A DNA stretch of 64,000 bases from Chitinophaga jiangningensis (GTDB taxonomy: Bacteria; Bacteroidota; Bacteroidia; Chitinophagales; Chitinophagaceae): NCBI RefSeq assembly GCF_900142605.1, contig NZ_FRBL01000002.1, forward strand, positions 682,001-746,000, given 5' to 3'. The notes under the pieces were generated by a model. The model had not been told where the DNA came from. It searched no databases and was given only the letters and a program-made list of their open reading frames with translations. A program made the position numbers and the translations under genes. This document shows, in pieces, positions 50,631 to 61,191 of the stretch (the first letter of the stretch is position 1; each line of letters starts with the position of its first letter).

Positions 50631-50942
50631 AAGATTATCAATGTTTTAAAACAGCGGGTCACTTGTTATTGTAACAGGTGACCCGCTGTTTTTGAAACAA
50701 AATACAGGTAGTTTAGACAGATATGACCGGTACCTGATTCTGTGAAGACCCTATTTTTACGAACAGGAAAATGAACCAAAATCACAAGTAAGTTACAGGA
50801 CTTCGATAACAACCTGAATCGATCATGATGTAGAAAAATCACCAACAAGGCTATTTCCAAGTGAATAATGAAAAACTGCAGGCGGCTGTCATGGGACAGT
50901 TGTAGCCCCTGCTATTGCATTACTTTTTTAAATCAATTAACA
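50631..50942 (+). promoter_or_regulatory. Terminator plus presumed regulated promoter region of the glycan locus
   Basis: After the terminator, about 250 bases lead up to the CHRD lipoprotein and SusC genes. TTG at 50900-50902, an 18-base spacer and TACTTTTT at 50921-50928 are a possible promoter, though the leader would be under 10 bases. The hybrid sensor's AraC domain should bind here; I could not single out a convincing operator. Confidence 0.35.
50648..50695 (+). terminator. Intrinsic terminator of the hybrid sensor gene
   Basis: A 21-bp stem (one G.T pair) with a TTG loop lies 18 bases past the stop at 50630. The right arm ends in a five-base T run that continues into TTGAAAC. The left arm begins with AAAA, so it could also stop transcripts from the other side. 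Confidence 0.85.
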
Positions 50943-51743
50943 ATGCGCCTGATTCCCTTATTCCATTTTTGCGTGCTACTGCTTGCATGCTCATTGGTGG
51001 GCTGTAAAAAAGATCCTGAGTCGGATCAATTCGTTAAAAAGCTGTGGAATATTCAAATGAAAGGTATCAACGTGGTACCTGCTACGCCCGGCAACGGTGC
51101 CAGTGCCAGTGCACTGCTGTACCTGCGGGACGATTACCAACTGTATTACGATATTTATTTCGACTCCCTTCCTGCCGGAATTACGCCTGATGGCATCGAC
51201 ATTCGTATAGGCGGCCCCGTGGAGAACAATGCCACTCCCCTGCTGACCATCAACGGCACTTTCGCCGGTAATAAGCTGAAAGGCAATATGGCCGTACCGA
51301 AAGCCGTAGCCGACAGCCTGATGAAAACACCCGGCTACATGACAATCACTGCTAAGTCGGCCCCCGGCGGCCTCGTCCGCGGGCAGCTCGACAAAAAGAT
51401 TACCTGGACCATGGACGTAAACCTGACGCCGGGCCAGGTAGTACCTGCCGCCGGTAACAGCGCCTCCGCCAGATTGACCATGCGCCTGACAGAAGATAAC
51501 GTGCTCTATTATGCAATCGATGTAAATGGGGTACCGTCCGGAGATGTGCTGAAAGAAGGACATATCCATACACCCGTGGGCGCCTCCCTGCTGAAGCTCA
51601 CCACCACCGCAGCCGATTACAACAAACAGCTGAACATGACCGTAACCGGGGAGCCGCTGCGTGCCCTGAAATCGGACCCTTTGTATGTAGACGTTCACTC
51701 CACCCTGTTTCCGAATGGACTGGTGCGTGGCACTTTGCGATAA
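50943..51743 (+). CDS. CHRD-domain lipoprotein
   Basis: The 266-residue protein begins with a lipoprotein signal (lipobox LVGC, Cys20). Two tandem CHRD-like domains follow: about 30-155 (ending GGLVRGQL) and about 158-266 (with GHIHTPVG and ending NGLVRGTLR). CHRD domains are named from chordin; in bacteria their role is poorly known. The frame is open further up, but the ATG at 50943 gives the lipoprotein signal. It is the first gene of the locus and 27 bases from SusC, so it may be a surface accessory for binding the glycan or its protein carrier. Confidence 0.85.
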   Translation: MRLIPLFHFCVLLLACSLVGCKKDPESDQFVKKLWNIQMKGINVVPATPGNGASASALLYLRDDYQLYYDIYFDSLPAGITPDGIDIRIGGPVENNATPLLTINGTFAGNKLKGNMAVPKAVADSLMKTPGYMTITAKSAPGGLVRGQLDKKITWTMDVNLTPGQVVPAAGNSASARLTMRLTEDNVLYYAIDVNGVPSGDVLKEGHIHTPVGASLLKLTTTAADYNKQLNMTVTGEPLRALKSDPLYVDVHSTLFPNGLVRGTLR

Positions 51744-51770
51744 ACATTTACATCCCTAAAATCTAAATCA

Positions 51771-54578
51771 ATGAATTACTTATATAAAGCAGCGGGTGTA
51801 TGCATGGCCGTGATGGCCACCGCCGGCATCAGCACCGCGGCAACACTGCCACAGGACACCGCGGCTACCAAAAAAATCACCCCGGCAAAAGACAGCGCCT
51901 GGTTTGCACAACCGGTGTATCTCTGGAATAAAACGCTCAGCCGGGCCAACATGACCGGTGCCGCCAGCTCCATCTATCACCAGGATGTACAAAGCACACC
52001 GGTAGCGGATATCTCAAATGTGCTTACCGGTCGCCTCGCCGGCCTGCTCAACACACAATACGGCGGTGCTCCCGGCAAAGATGCAGCCACCATGATCTTT
52101 CGCGGGAAAATGCCGCTCATCGTGATCGATGGCGTAGTGCGCGACTTTACCGCATTCAATCCCAACGACATTGAAAGCGTAACCCTGCTGAAAGATGCCG
52201 TGGCCAACGCCATGTACGGACAACGATCCAGCAACGGGGTATTGATGATAACTACACGCAGTCGCGGCCGTAAGGACTTTGAGGTGAGCGCCACCGCGCA
52301 ATATGGCGTACTGGAACAACTGTACCGTCCTACCTTCCTGGGCGCCTACGATTACGCCTCCCTCTACAACGAGGCACAACTAAACACCGCTCCCGGCACC
52401 ACGCCACGCTTTACCCAAAGCATGCTCGACGCCTGGAAAAATCATACAAACGATCCGTATACCCAGCCGGATGTAGACTGGCAGGATGCGGTGACAAAAT
52501 CTACCGGAAACCAGCAACGCTACAACATCAACATGGGCGGTAAAGCAAAGAGCTATCACTACTTTGCTTCGCTGGAGCATTTCGGGCAATCAGGCATGTT
52601 TACCACCTCCCCATTGAACAGCTATAATACCAACAACGATTACAAACGGTATAATATCCGCACCAATGCTGCGGTGGCATTCAACAAGGACATTGAGCTT
52701 ACACTGAATGTATTCGGCTCCCTGGCAACCGGCTACGAGCCCGGTGAGCAGACAAACGAAACGCTGAGTAAAATCGCCAATACTGCTCCCATTGCTTTTC
52801 CTATTTATAATAAGAACGGCTCCTTTGCCGGCACCAATATCTACCGGGATAACCCCATGGCAATGGCCGTTAACTCAGGTTACCTGATGAACACGCAGCG
52901 CCGCATCAGCGCGGACATGGGCTTACAGTATAAACTGGATGATTTTGTGAAAGGCATGTGGGTAAAAGCGCAGCTCTCTATGAACAACTTCTATAGCGAA
53001 GTGATTGACCGCTCTAAAACCTATGCTGTATTTGAGCCAGACACCAGTACCGGCGCACTTCCGAATTCATATATCCAATACAATACCGAAGGAATCGTCA
53101 AAGCCGGCAGGGCCAGCGTAGCCACCCAAACCCGCCAGAACTATTATAATATAATGGTGGGTTATAGCCATAACTGGAACGAACACACGCTGGATGTATT
53201 AGGTACCTATAACCAGGATAATAACATCGCCAGCTTTTACCAGCTGAACACCGTGTACAGCAACTTTGGGGTAAACGCCAACTATAACTGGAAAAATACT
53301 TATCTGGCTGAACTGGCGCTGATATATGGATCGCTGAACCGCTACCAGCCTGGTAGTCGTGGCGCTTTCCTGCCAGCATTAGGCCTCGGTTGGGTGATCA
53401 GCAATGAAAGCTTTTTCAGCAGTCATCTCATCGACCGACTAAAAATCCGCGCTTCTATTGGTAAAAACGCATACGGTGATCCGGACAACTACTACCCTTA
53501 CCTCTCCAATTATAAAATTGATACCACCGGCTACAACGTAGGTGAATCTGCCTCCGCGGTTTCCGGCGCTACCAAATCACAGGTGGCTAACCCGGGATAT
53601 ACCTGGGAAAAATCACTGAAGCTGGAAGTAGGCATTGAAGCGGCTTTACTGCATAATCAGCTGTCGGTAACCCTAGACTACTACCGCAACAAATTCTATG
53701 ACCTGCTGCAAACCCGCGGTAAAAACAGTGGTATTTTCGGACAGCCGTACCCGTTAGAAAACATTGGCACCAACCGTTACAGCGGCATCGAAGCGGTGGT
53801 GAACTACAGCCCGGAAGCGCGCCAGGGATTTAAGTATTATGTGGAAGGAAACATTTCTGCGGCCTATAGTAAAGTAATCAACACGGGCGATCAGCTCTAT
53901 CCGTATCCATGGCTGTACCGCACCGGCCAGCCAGATTACCAGCTCTTTGCGCTAGTGGCCGATGGATTTTACCAAACCAGCACTGACATCTCCAAAACAG
54001 CTAACTACCAGGGCTACACGCCGGCACCAGGTGATATCAAATATAAAGATCTCAACAACGATGGTGTAATCAACGAACTGGATAAAAAAGGAATCGTTAC
54101 TACCAAACCTACCATATTCTATGGCGTAACAGGTGGTATAAACTATAAAGGTTTCGACTTCAAGCTCCTCATTCAGGGTGTTGCCAATCGCCAGATCATA
54201 ATGTCGCCTTCTTCCATGATGCCTTTCTACACCACGGCTTACGCCAACGCGCAGGAAATGCATTTCAACCGCTGGACGCCGGCCAACAACGTGAATGCAG
54301 AATTCCCCCGCCTCACCCTCGGCAGCAATGTGAATAACAGCCAGCTGTCCACCTTTTGGCTTAAGAACGGCAGCTACCTGCGTCTCAAAAATATTGAGCT
54401 GGGATATGATTTCAAAAACATTGCTTTCCAGCAGAGCAAGCTGAGTCAGCTCCGGGTATTCGTAAACGCTTACAATCTGTTTACCAGCAGCCACCTGGGC
54501 GACCTTGATCCGGAATCGACCTATACCCCGCTCAGCAATCAGCGCATCATTAACGGAGGGATAACTATTGGCCTGTAA
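51771..54578 (+). CDS. SusC-type TonB-linked transporter without the usual N-terminal domain
   Basis: This 935-residue outer-membrane protein has a signal peptide (1-24). It then goes by way of a short linker straight to the plug (DISNVLTGRLAGLLNTQYGG, MPLIVIDGVVRD, ESVTLLKDAVANAMYG) and the SusC barrel, which ends GGITIGL. The carboxypeptidase-regulatory-like domain and the VVVGYG link found in the other two SusC proteins of this window are missing, so it is about 80-100 residues shorter. It may engage TonB differently. It pairs with the SusD gene 18 bases downstream and belongs to the locus under the hybrid sensor. Confidence 0.94.
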   Translation: MNYLYKAAGVCMAVMATAGISTAATLPQDTAATKKITPAKDSAWFAQPVYLWNKTLSRANMTGAASSIYHQDVQSTPVADISNVLTGRLAGLLNTQYGGAPGKDAATMIFRGKMPLIVIDGVVRDFTAFNPNDIESVTLLKDAVANAMYGQRSSNGVLMITTRSRGRKDFEVSATAQYGVLEQLYRPTFLGAYDYASLYNEAQLNTAPGTTPRFTQSMLDAWKNHTNDPYTQPDVDWQDAVTKSTGNQQRYNINMGGKAKSYHYFASLEHFGQSGMFTTSPLNSYNTNNDYKRYNIRTNAAVAFNKDIELTLNVFGSLATGYEPGEQTNETLSKIANTAPIAFPIYNKNGSFAGTNIYRDNPMAMAVNSGYLMNTQRRISADMGLQYKLDDFVKGMWVKAQLSMNNFYSEVIDRSKTYAVFEPDTSTGALPNSYIQYNTEGIVKAGRASVATQTRQNYYNIMVGYSHNWNEHTLDVLGTYNQDNNIASFYQLNTVYSNFGVNANYNWKNTYLAELALIYGSLNRYQPGSRGAFLPALGLGWVISNESFFSSHLIDRLKIRASIGKNAYGDPDNYYPYLSNYKIDTTGYNVGESASAVSGATKSQVANPGYTWEKSLKLEVGIEAALLHNQLSVTLDYYRNKFYDLLQTRGKNSGIFGQPYPLENIGTNRYSGIEAVVNYSPEARQGFKYYVEGNISAAYSKVINTGDQLYPYPWLYRTGQPDYQLFALVADGFYQTSTDISKTANYQGYTPAPGDIKYKDLNNDGVINELDKKGIVTTKPTIFYGVTGGINYKGFDFKLLIQGVANRQIIMSPSSMMPFYTTAYANAQEMHFNRWTPANNVNAEFPRLTLGSNVNNSQLSTFWLKNGSYLRLKNIELGYDFKNIAFQQSKLSQLRVFVNAYNLFTSSHLGDLDPESTYTPLSNQRIINGGITIGL

Positions 54579-54596
54579 TTCTAAACGAAATTAGTA

Positions 54597-56231
54597 ATGA
54601 GAAAATATACATTATTACTCCCAGTGCTCGCCTGTATTGGCTTTGCCGCCTGTCAGAAAGATGTGATAGAGAAAGAACCACTGGAATTTATTGACGACGA
54701 CCTCGTGTTCGACAAGCTCGACTCACTGGGTGTTTACGCAGAAAGATACCTGTATAATGTTTATGCAGATTTACCGAGTGGCTTCAACCGCATATCCAGT
54801 AACATTTTGGATGCAGGTACAGACGATGCAGTGCCTAACAATGCCACGGCCACTGTCCAGTACTTTTCCAACGGACAATGGACCCCGTATAACCTGCCCG
54901 ATAACCGCTGGACACAGAACTATAACATTATCCAGAAGGTAAACCTGTTTCTCTCTAAAATAGACCAGGTACCGCTTAAAACTGCCGGACTTAAAGATCA
55001 ATGGAAAGCAGAAGCACGGCTGATGCGCGCCTGGGCCTATTTCGAACTTACCAAACGCTGGGGCGGTGTACCACTAATCGGCGACCAGGTGTTTGATATC
55101 AACAGCGATATTTCGTACCCCCGTAACAGTTATAACGAATGTGTGAGCTACATAGTGAAAGAAGCGGATACGGCACGTAAATACCTGCCAACAGCCTATG
55201 CTACTGCGTATTATGGTCGCCTTACCAGCGGCGCCGCTATGGCGTTGAAGTCCCGCGTGTTGCTATACGCCGCCAGTGAGCTCAATAACCCTGAGCACAA
55301 CACCGAAAAATGGCTGGCAGCCGCACAGGCAGCAAAAGATGTGATGGATACTAAGCTGTATACCTTACCAGCTGCGTTTGATGATGTATACCTGAAGCGT
55401 AAAAACAGCGAAATCATTGTGGCATATATGACCGGCCAGGGCTATACCGTAGAAATGCTAAACGGCCCTGTAGGCTCAAAACGCGGCGATGGCGGTGCCA
55501 CCAATCCTACCCAGGAACTGGTGGACGAGTTTGAAATGGCAAATGGTAAAATGATTACGGAAGCTGGTTCCGGTTATGATGCCAATAAGCCTTACACGGG
55601 TCGCGATCCGAGGTTTTACTATACAGTGTTTCATAATGGAATGTCGTGGCTGGGACGTACAGTGGAAACATTCGATGGTGGCATCGACCGTGCACTGGGC
55701 TTTGGCAATACCGTAAGTGGAGAAACGCGCACCGGTTATTACATGCGTAAGTTTCTCACCACCGCAGGTACTACCAGTAGCTACACCAGTGCGGACCACT
55801 GCTTCCCTATTATCCGCTACGGCGAAATCCTGCTCAACTATGCCGAAGCGCTCAACGAAGCCAGTGGCCCGGTGAAGGAAGTATATGACGCTGTACAACT
55901 GATTCGCCAGCGAGCTAAACTCAACCCCTATACGCTGCCGGCAGGTCTTACCAAAGAGCAAATGCGGGAACGCATCCGCCACGAACGCCGTGTGGAAATG
56001 GCTTTCGAGGAGCAGCGCTTCTGGGATATACGCCGCTGGAAGATTGCAGACAAAGTACTGAACGGATCACTCCATGGTGTACAAATCACCAAAGCGCAGG
56101 ATGGCAGCCTGACTTATACCAAAGTGGAAGTTACGCCCACCAAATTCCTCGCCGACCGCATGTACCTGTATCCAATCCCTTACCAGGAAATGATCTCCAA
56201 CGGTAACATGCGCCAAAATCCAAACTGGTAA
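54597..56231 (+). CDS. SusD/RagB-type glycan-binding lipoprotein
   Basis: The 544-residue lipoprotein has lipobox FAAC (Cys19). SusD hallmarks are EARLMRAWAYFELTKRWGGVP in the N-terminal helical part, and YGEILLNYAEALNEA and VEMAFEEQRFWDIRRWK in the C-terminal part. It caps the preceding SusC transporter and binds the glycan on the surface. It lies 18 bases after SusC and 19 bases before a second SusC, which shows one continuous operon. Confidence 0.96.
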   Translation: MRKYTLLLPVLACIGFAACQKDVIEKEPLEFIDDDLVFDKLDSLGVYAERYLYNVYADLPSGFNRISSNILDAGTDDAVPNNATATVQYFSNGQWTPYNLPDNRWTQNYNIIQKVNLFLSKIDQVPLKTAGLKDQWKAEARLMRAWAYFELTKRWGGVPLIGDQVFDINSDISYPRNSYNECVSYIVKEADTARKYLPTAYATAYYGRLTSGAAMALKSRVLLYAASELNNPEHNTEKWLAAAQAAKDVMDTKLYTLPAAFDDVYLKRKNSEIIVAYMTGQGYTVEMLNGPVGSKRGDGGATNPTQELVDEFEMANGKMITEAGSGYDANKPYTGRDPRFYYTVFHNGMSWLGRTVETFDGGIDRALGFGNTVSGETRTGYYMRKFLTTAGTTSSYTSADHCFPIIRYGEILLNYAEALNEASGPVKEVYDAVQLIRQRAKLNPYTLPAGLTKEQMRERIRHERRVEMAFEEQRFWDIRRWKIADKVLNGSLHGVQITKAQDGSLTYTKVEVTPTKFLADRMYLYPIPYQEMISNGNMRQNPNW

Positions 56232-56250
56232 TCACTTAAAAAGGCTAACA

Positions 56251-59200
56251 ATGAAAAAATTCATATATCCCGTTTTATGCATTTGCCTGCTGATGCTGGC
56301 TATGCCTGCGCTCGCGCAAAATTCCGTGAGCGGTGTGGTAACGGAAGGCGCCCAGCCACTCATTGGGGTGTCAATATTCGAAAAAGACCTTCCTTCCAAT
56401 GGCGTGGCTACAGATGAAAAAGGTCGCTTTACCCTTAACCTGAAAGGTAAATCGCATATCCTTATCTTTTCCTATGTAGGTTATTTAAAGAGAGAAATAC
56501 CTGCTGCACAGGCCAAGGGCACGGTAGTGCTTAGTCCTGACGTAAAGGGCATGGAAGATGTAGTAGTCATCGGTTATGCCACACCCAAAAAACCTACTGT
56601 AACGGGTGCTGTCAGCTCCATTTCCGGTGCTCAAATCCGCCAGAGCCCCAGTGCCAGCTTGCAGAACGCGCTCGCCGGCCGCCTCCCCGGCCTGTTTACA
56701 CAACAGCGTGGTGGCCAGCCTGGTAAAGATGGTGCCGTGTTTTCTATTCGTGGTAACAGCTCGTATAATACCTCTGATGGTAACTCTGCCAACAACCCGC
56801 TCATCATCGTAGATGATATCGAGTTTTCGTACGAGCAGGTAGCACAGCTGGACCCTAACGAGATTGAAAGCATCTCCATCCTTAAAGACGCTTCCACCAC
56901 TGCCGTATACGGTATCAGAGGCGCCAACGGCGTGATGGTGATCAGTACCCGCCGCGGTAAAAGTGGTAAGCCCATGCTCACCGTACGCAACGAAACCGGT
57001 GCGCTCACCCCTACCCGCCCGCCAAAAATGAATGATGGCTATACTACCTTGAGCCTCCTGCGTGAGTACGAAACACTGGGCCTCCGTGATCCGGCAGTGA
57101 AGTATCCGCAGTTCTTCGCCAACGATAACCTGGAATACTATAAAGATAACAGCGATCCGTACCTGCACCCCTACGTAAACTGGTGGGATGTGCTCATGAA
57201 GGATTACAGCCTGCAAAACAGGACTAACTTCGACATCAGCGGCGGTTCCGATCAAATCAAATACTTCATCTCCCTCGGTTATCTCACCCAGGGTGGTATC
57301 TTTAAAAACTTCAGTAAAGGTGAAGGCTATAACAGTAATCACTTTTATAACCGCTATAACTTCCGCTCCAATATCGATATCGATCCTACCAAAGACCTGC
57401 ATATTCGTGTAGACCTCAGCGGTAGATTCGGAACCACCAACGAGCCGAATGACAAGGCTTTCAACGGTGGTGGTACCACCTTCCAGTATATGTGGAACGG
57501 GGAACTGTCCTCTTTCGGTTACCCGGTGTATAACGAAAACGGTACTTTCGGCAGCAGCCTTGGTGCGGCTAATTCCACCGGCACCAAAATGAACCCGGTG
57601 GCCGTACTCAAATATTCCGGCTACAAGCGCAGCTATGAAAATAACTTCAACGTAGTGGCATCTGCCGTTCAAAAACTGGATAAGGTAACCAAAGGACTGA
57701 GCGCTAACCTGCTGGTATCGCTGGCCAGCGACTACTCCTTTGAAAAGAGCCTCACCCGCGCTAACAACGAAATCCTTACCTACTATTACGACGCCGTAGC
57801 GGAAGCTTACAAACCAACGGTAAATAACCTGTACAGGATGGGCCGCCTCAGTGCAGGCGGTGGCTATCGCGGCAGCGCCAGAAAACTAAACCTGCAGGGA
57901 TCATTAAACTATGCCAGAAGTTTTGGCGATCATAATATTACCGCGCTCGCGCTCTTTAACCAGATCACCAATACCACCAACTCCTGGAATGGTTCTGATG
58001 CGGTAGATGCCGGTATTCCCAACAACTTCCGTGGCTTTACAGGTCGCATCGGGTATAACTACAAACTCAAATACCTGTTGGATGTAAACGCCGGCTACAA
58101 CGGCTCCGACCGATTTGCAGGCGGTAAAAAGTATGGTCTGTTCCCGGCCATTGGTGTGGGTTGGAACATCAGCGAAGAACCATTCTTCAAAGAGAACATT
58201 CCATTCATTGATGCGTTCAAAATTCGTGGTTCCTATGGCCTCGTAGGCAGCGATAAAGTGGGTGCCTACAAATACCTCTACGAGCAGATTTATAAAGATG
58301 GTAAAGGCTACAACTTCGGTGAAAACTCTACCAACGCCAGCGGCATCGTTGAGGGCGACCTCGGTAATGACGAGGTTACCTGGGAGAAAGAAAGAAAAAC
58401 AGATATCGGGGTAGATATCAAATTACTCAATGGTAAAATTGGTATCGTAGCAGATTACTTCGACAACTATCGTTACGACATCCTGTCTACCCGCGGCACC
58501 GTTCCGTTACCGATCGGTATCGGCCTGCCACCGATGAACCTGGGCCGTGTAAGTAACAAAGGCTACGAGGTAGAAATCGAGTACAACAACCGCTCTCACA
58601 AAGTGCAGTATTTCATGAGAGGCCAGGTGAGCTTCGCTAAAAACAAGATCCTGTACATGGACGAGGCCAATGCTAAATATCCATGGATGGCGCAAACAGG
58701 TAAGTCGATCGGACAGCAGTTTGGCTATAAATACATTGGCATGTTTGAAGACATTGAAGACCTCTACAAAAGTCCGAAACTGGTTACCAGCATCCCGCAG
58801 CAAAACCTGTTCCCTGGTGCGCTGAAATTCGCGGACCTCAACGGCGATGGCATCATCGATGAAAATGATAAGATGGGCATGGGTGTAAACCTGCCAAGGT
58901 ATATCACCGGCTTTAGTTTCGGCTTCTCCTACAAAGGCTTCGACTTCAGTACCCTGTTCCAGGGGTCCTTTGACTATGTGATCAATATTCAGCGCGGCAG
59001 CCTTGCTTATAGTCGCCCTGAAAGACAATCCACTCCGTTTAACCTTGGCCGTTGGACGCCATGGAGCACCGATGCCTCCTATCCTTCCATCGGCGATGGT
59101 CAGGGTAGCCCGCAAACCTCTACCTACTGGTTCAGACGCGGTGATTATGTAAGGTGGAAAAACGTGGAATTCGGCTACGCCGTACCTGCCTCCCTGCTGA

Positions 59201-59367
59201 AGCATAAGCTGATTAAGAGCATCCGCATCTATGGCAACGGATACAACATGGCGCTGGTATACAACAAACTGCCGGTGGCTATTGATCCTGAATCTGCCGT
59301 AACGTCGAGCATAGGCGAGTATCCACAGCAGCGTATCTATAACCTGGGTATCCAGGTGGGACTGTAA
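56251..59367 (+). CDS. SusC/RagA-type TonB-linked outer-membrane transporter
   Basis: The 1,038-residue protein has a signal peptide (1-22), a carboxypeptidase-regulatory-like domain (about 24-95; GVVTEGAQPLIGVSIFEKD), the link DVVVIGYATPKKPTVTGAV, a plug (FSIRGNSSYNTSDGN, ESISILKDASTTAVYGIRG) and a full barrel ending LGIQVGL. It is the second transporter of this locus and is complete, unlike the first. Two SusC/SusD pairs in one operon usually serve different-sized pieces or variants of one glycan. Confidence 0.96.
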   Translation: MKKFIYPVLCICLLMLAMPALAQNSVSGVVTEGAQPLIGVSIFEKDLPSNGVATDEKGRFTLNLKGKSHILIFSYVGYLKREIPAAQAKGTVVLSPDVKGMEDVVVIGYATPKKPTVTGAVSSISGAQIRQSPSASLQNALAGRLPGLFTQQRGGQPGKDGAVFSIRGNSSYNTSDGNSANNPLIIVDDIEFSYEQVAQLDPNEIESISILKDASTTAVYGIRGANGVMVISTRRGKSGKPMLTVRNETGALTPTRPPKMNDGYTTLSLLREYETLGLRDPAVKYPQFFANDNLEYYKDNSDPYLHPYVNWWDVLMKDYSLQNRTNFDISGGSDQIKYFISLGYLTQGGIFKNFSKGEGYNSNHFYNRYNFRSNIDIDPTKDLHIRVDLSGRFGTTNEPNDKAFNGGGTTFQYMWNGELSSFGYPVYNENGTFGSSLGAANSTGTKMNPVAVLKYSGYKRSYENNFNVVASAVQKLDKVTKGLSANLLVSLASDYSFEKSLTRANNEILTYYYDAVAEAYKPTVNNLYRMGRLSAGGGYRGSARKLNLQGSLNYARSFGDHNITALALFNQITNTTNSWNGSDAVDAGIPNNFRGFTGRIGYNYKLKYLLDVNAGYNGSDRFAGGKKYGLFPAIGVGWNISEEPFFKENIPFIDAFKIRGSYGLVGSDKVGAYKYLYEQIYKDGKGYNFGENSTNASGIVEGDLGNDEVTWEKERKTDIGVDIKLLNGKIGIVADYFDNYRYDILSTRGTVPLPIGIGLPPMNLGRVSNKGYEVEIEYNNRSHKVQYFMRGQVSFAKNKILYMDEANAKYPWMAQTGKSIGQQFGYKYIGMFEDIEDLYKSPKLVTSIPQQNLFPGALKFADLNGDGIIDENDKMGMGVNLPRYITGFSFGFSYKGFDFSTLFQGSFDYVINIQRGSLAYSRPERQSTPFNLGRWTPWSTDASYPSIGDGQGSPQTSTYWFRRGDYVRWKNVEFGYAVPASLLKHKLIKSIRIYGNGYNMALVYNKLPVAIDPESAVTSSIGEYPQQRIYNLGIQVGL

Positions 59368-59395
59368 CCACAGCTATCACATCAAAAATTATCAA

Positions 59396-61171
59396 ATGAT
59401 CCAACAACTTCTTAAATATACCGCCGCAGGATGCATGGCCCTGGCCCTGTTTGCCGCCTGCAAAAAATCAGACAGCTTCCTGGATAAAAGGCAGACGGAA
59501 AGCTTAACCGAGCAGATGGTATTTGCTGACTCAGCAAAAACACTCAGCTTCCTGACGGATATGTATGTATATACCGGTTGTGACATTATACATGACCGTT
59601 ATACCCTGATCACCTCCGTGGTGGGTAATGACTACGCCAGTTTTGAAGATATGACCTCCCACTCTGTATCCTACTACAGTGACCCGCAGGCCAGCTTTAT
59701 CACCGGCGCCAGTACGCCTAAAAACTTTTTCTCCAATAACTATTACAAAACTTACTATATCAAAATCCGCGCAGCCAATCAGTACATGGCGAAGGTTAAA
59801 AAGTCGCCCCTGTCGCCTGCAATGCAGGTGCGCACAGCTGCAGAAGCCCGCTTCCTGCGCGCCTTCTTCTATTCCCAGCTGGTACGTTTATACGGCGGCG
59901 TTATGATCGTATCCGATACTGCCTACGACCTGGCTACGCCTATGGTATACAAGCGCAATAGCTTCAAGGAATGTGTGGATTACATCACTGCCGAATGCGA
60001 TAAAGCCGCTGCAGACCTGCCATCTGCCATGGAGCAGCCGGCAGCAGACTATGGCCGCATCACACGGGGTATGTGTCAGGCTTTGAAAGCAAGAATGCTG
60101 GTATACGCGGCCAGCCCGCTTTTCAACGGGGGGGCTATTTCGAACGATCCGCAGTTGCAGCCGCTCATAAGTTATAGTAGTGCCTATGATGCAACGCTTT
60201 GGCAAAAAGCGGCGGATGCCTGCAAGGCCATCATCAATAGCAATGAGTATACACTGTTTGAAACAGAAACCAATGCCAGCGCACGCCCTGGCTATAGTTA
60301 CTGGAAAATGTTTCTGTTGCGTAAAAACAGCGAATACATTATGCCATATATGTTTTCACCAAATACCAAAATCGAAGGTTCCCGCTTCCCGGTTTCCAGA
60401 GGTGGCAGCGGATGGAGCACACCCAGTCAGAACCTCGTGGATGCTTTTGGTATGGCAAACGGTAAAGCAACCAGTTCCCCCGGTTCCGGCTACGATCCTA
60501 AGTTTCCCTATACCAACAGAGATCCGCGCTTCTATTGCTCCGTTATCTACAACCAGGCTACTGTGTTTAACAACAGTACCAAAAAAATGGACCCGGTGGA
60601 TATCTATAAAACCTGGCAGGGACAGCTCACCGCCGACGGCTTACAGGCATACTCCACTAAAACCGGCTATTATAGCCGTAAAATGGCGAACGACAGCACC
60701 GGCAGATACACCAATCAAAACCGCGTACTTCCTGTAATCCGCTATGCGGAAATACTGCTGGGATATGCAGAAGCAATCAATGAACTAAATGGCCCTACCC
60801 AGGAAGTATACAACATCATTGCTGCAATACGCCGCAGGGCAGGCATTACACCCGGCGCTGATAACCTGTACGGACTGGATGCCGGTATGAGCAAGGAAGC
60901 TATGCGTGGTATTATCCGCAATGAATACGAAGTGGAATTTAACTACGAAGGCCACTGGTACTACGACACCCGTAGATGGAAAACAGCGGAAGTAACCGAA
61001 AACAGAACCATACAGGGTATGATGGTCACCAAACAACAAGATAACACCTGGGCCTATCAGCCGGTAGCTGTCCTCAACGCAGTTTTCCTCTATCCAAAAA
61101 TGTACTTCTGTCCATTGCCATTTGACGAAGTGAACAAGAGCAATGACCTGATCCAAAATCCGGGATGGTAA
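59396..61171 (+). CDS. SusD/RagB-type glycan-binding lipoprotein
   Basis: The 591-residue lipoprotein has lipobox FAAC (Cys22). The N-terminal helical part shows AEARFLRAFFYSQLVRLYGG and the C-terminal part YAEILLGYAEAINEL, followed by EVEFNYEGHWYYDTRRWK. It is longer than the other two SusD proteins of the window, with extra loops between residues 300 and 420 that could shape the glycan-binding face. It pairs with the SusC encoded 28 bases upstream. Confidence 0.95.
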   Translation: MIQQLLKYTAAGCMALALFAACKKSDSFLDKRQTESLTEQMVFADSAKTLSFLTDMYVYTGCDIIHDRYTLITSVVGNDYASFEDMTSHSVSYYSDPQASFITGASTPKNFFSNNYYKTYYIKIRAANQYMAKVKKSPLSPAMQVRTAAEARFLRAFFYSQLVRLYGGVMIVSDTAYDLATPMVYKRNSFKECVDYITAECDKAAADLPSAMEQPAADYGRITRGMCQALKARMLVYAASPLFNGGAISNDPQLQPLISYSSAYDATLWQKAADACKAIINSNEYTLFETETNASARPGYSYWKMFLLRKNSEYIMPYMFSPNTKIEGSRFPVSRGGSGWSTPSQNLVDAFGMANGKATSSPGSGYDPKFPYTNRDPRFYCSVIYNQATVFNNSTKKMDPVDIYKTWQGQLTADGLQAYSTKTGYYSRKMANDSTGRYTNQNRVLPVIRYAEILLGYAEAINELNGPTQEVYNIIAAIRRRAGITPGADNLYGLDAGMSKEAMRGIIRNEYEVEFNYEGHWYYDTRRWKTAEVTENRTIQGMMVTKQQDNTWAYQPVAVLNAVFLYPKMYFCPLPFDEVNKSNDLIQNPGW

Positions 61172-61191
61172 TATCATCTCCCTGAAAGAAA

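Noticed and set aside
56485..57672. Minus-strand frame of 395 codons
   Set aside because: It is antisense to the complete SusC gene, with a low-complexity hydrophobic product typical of shadows.
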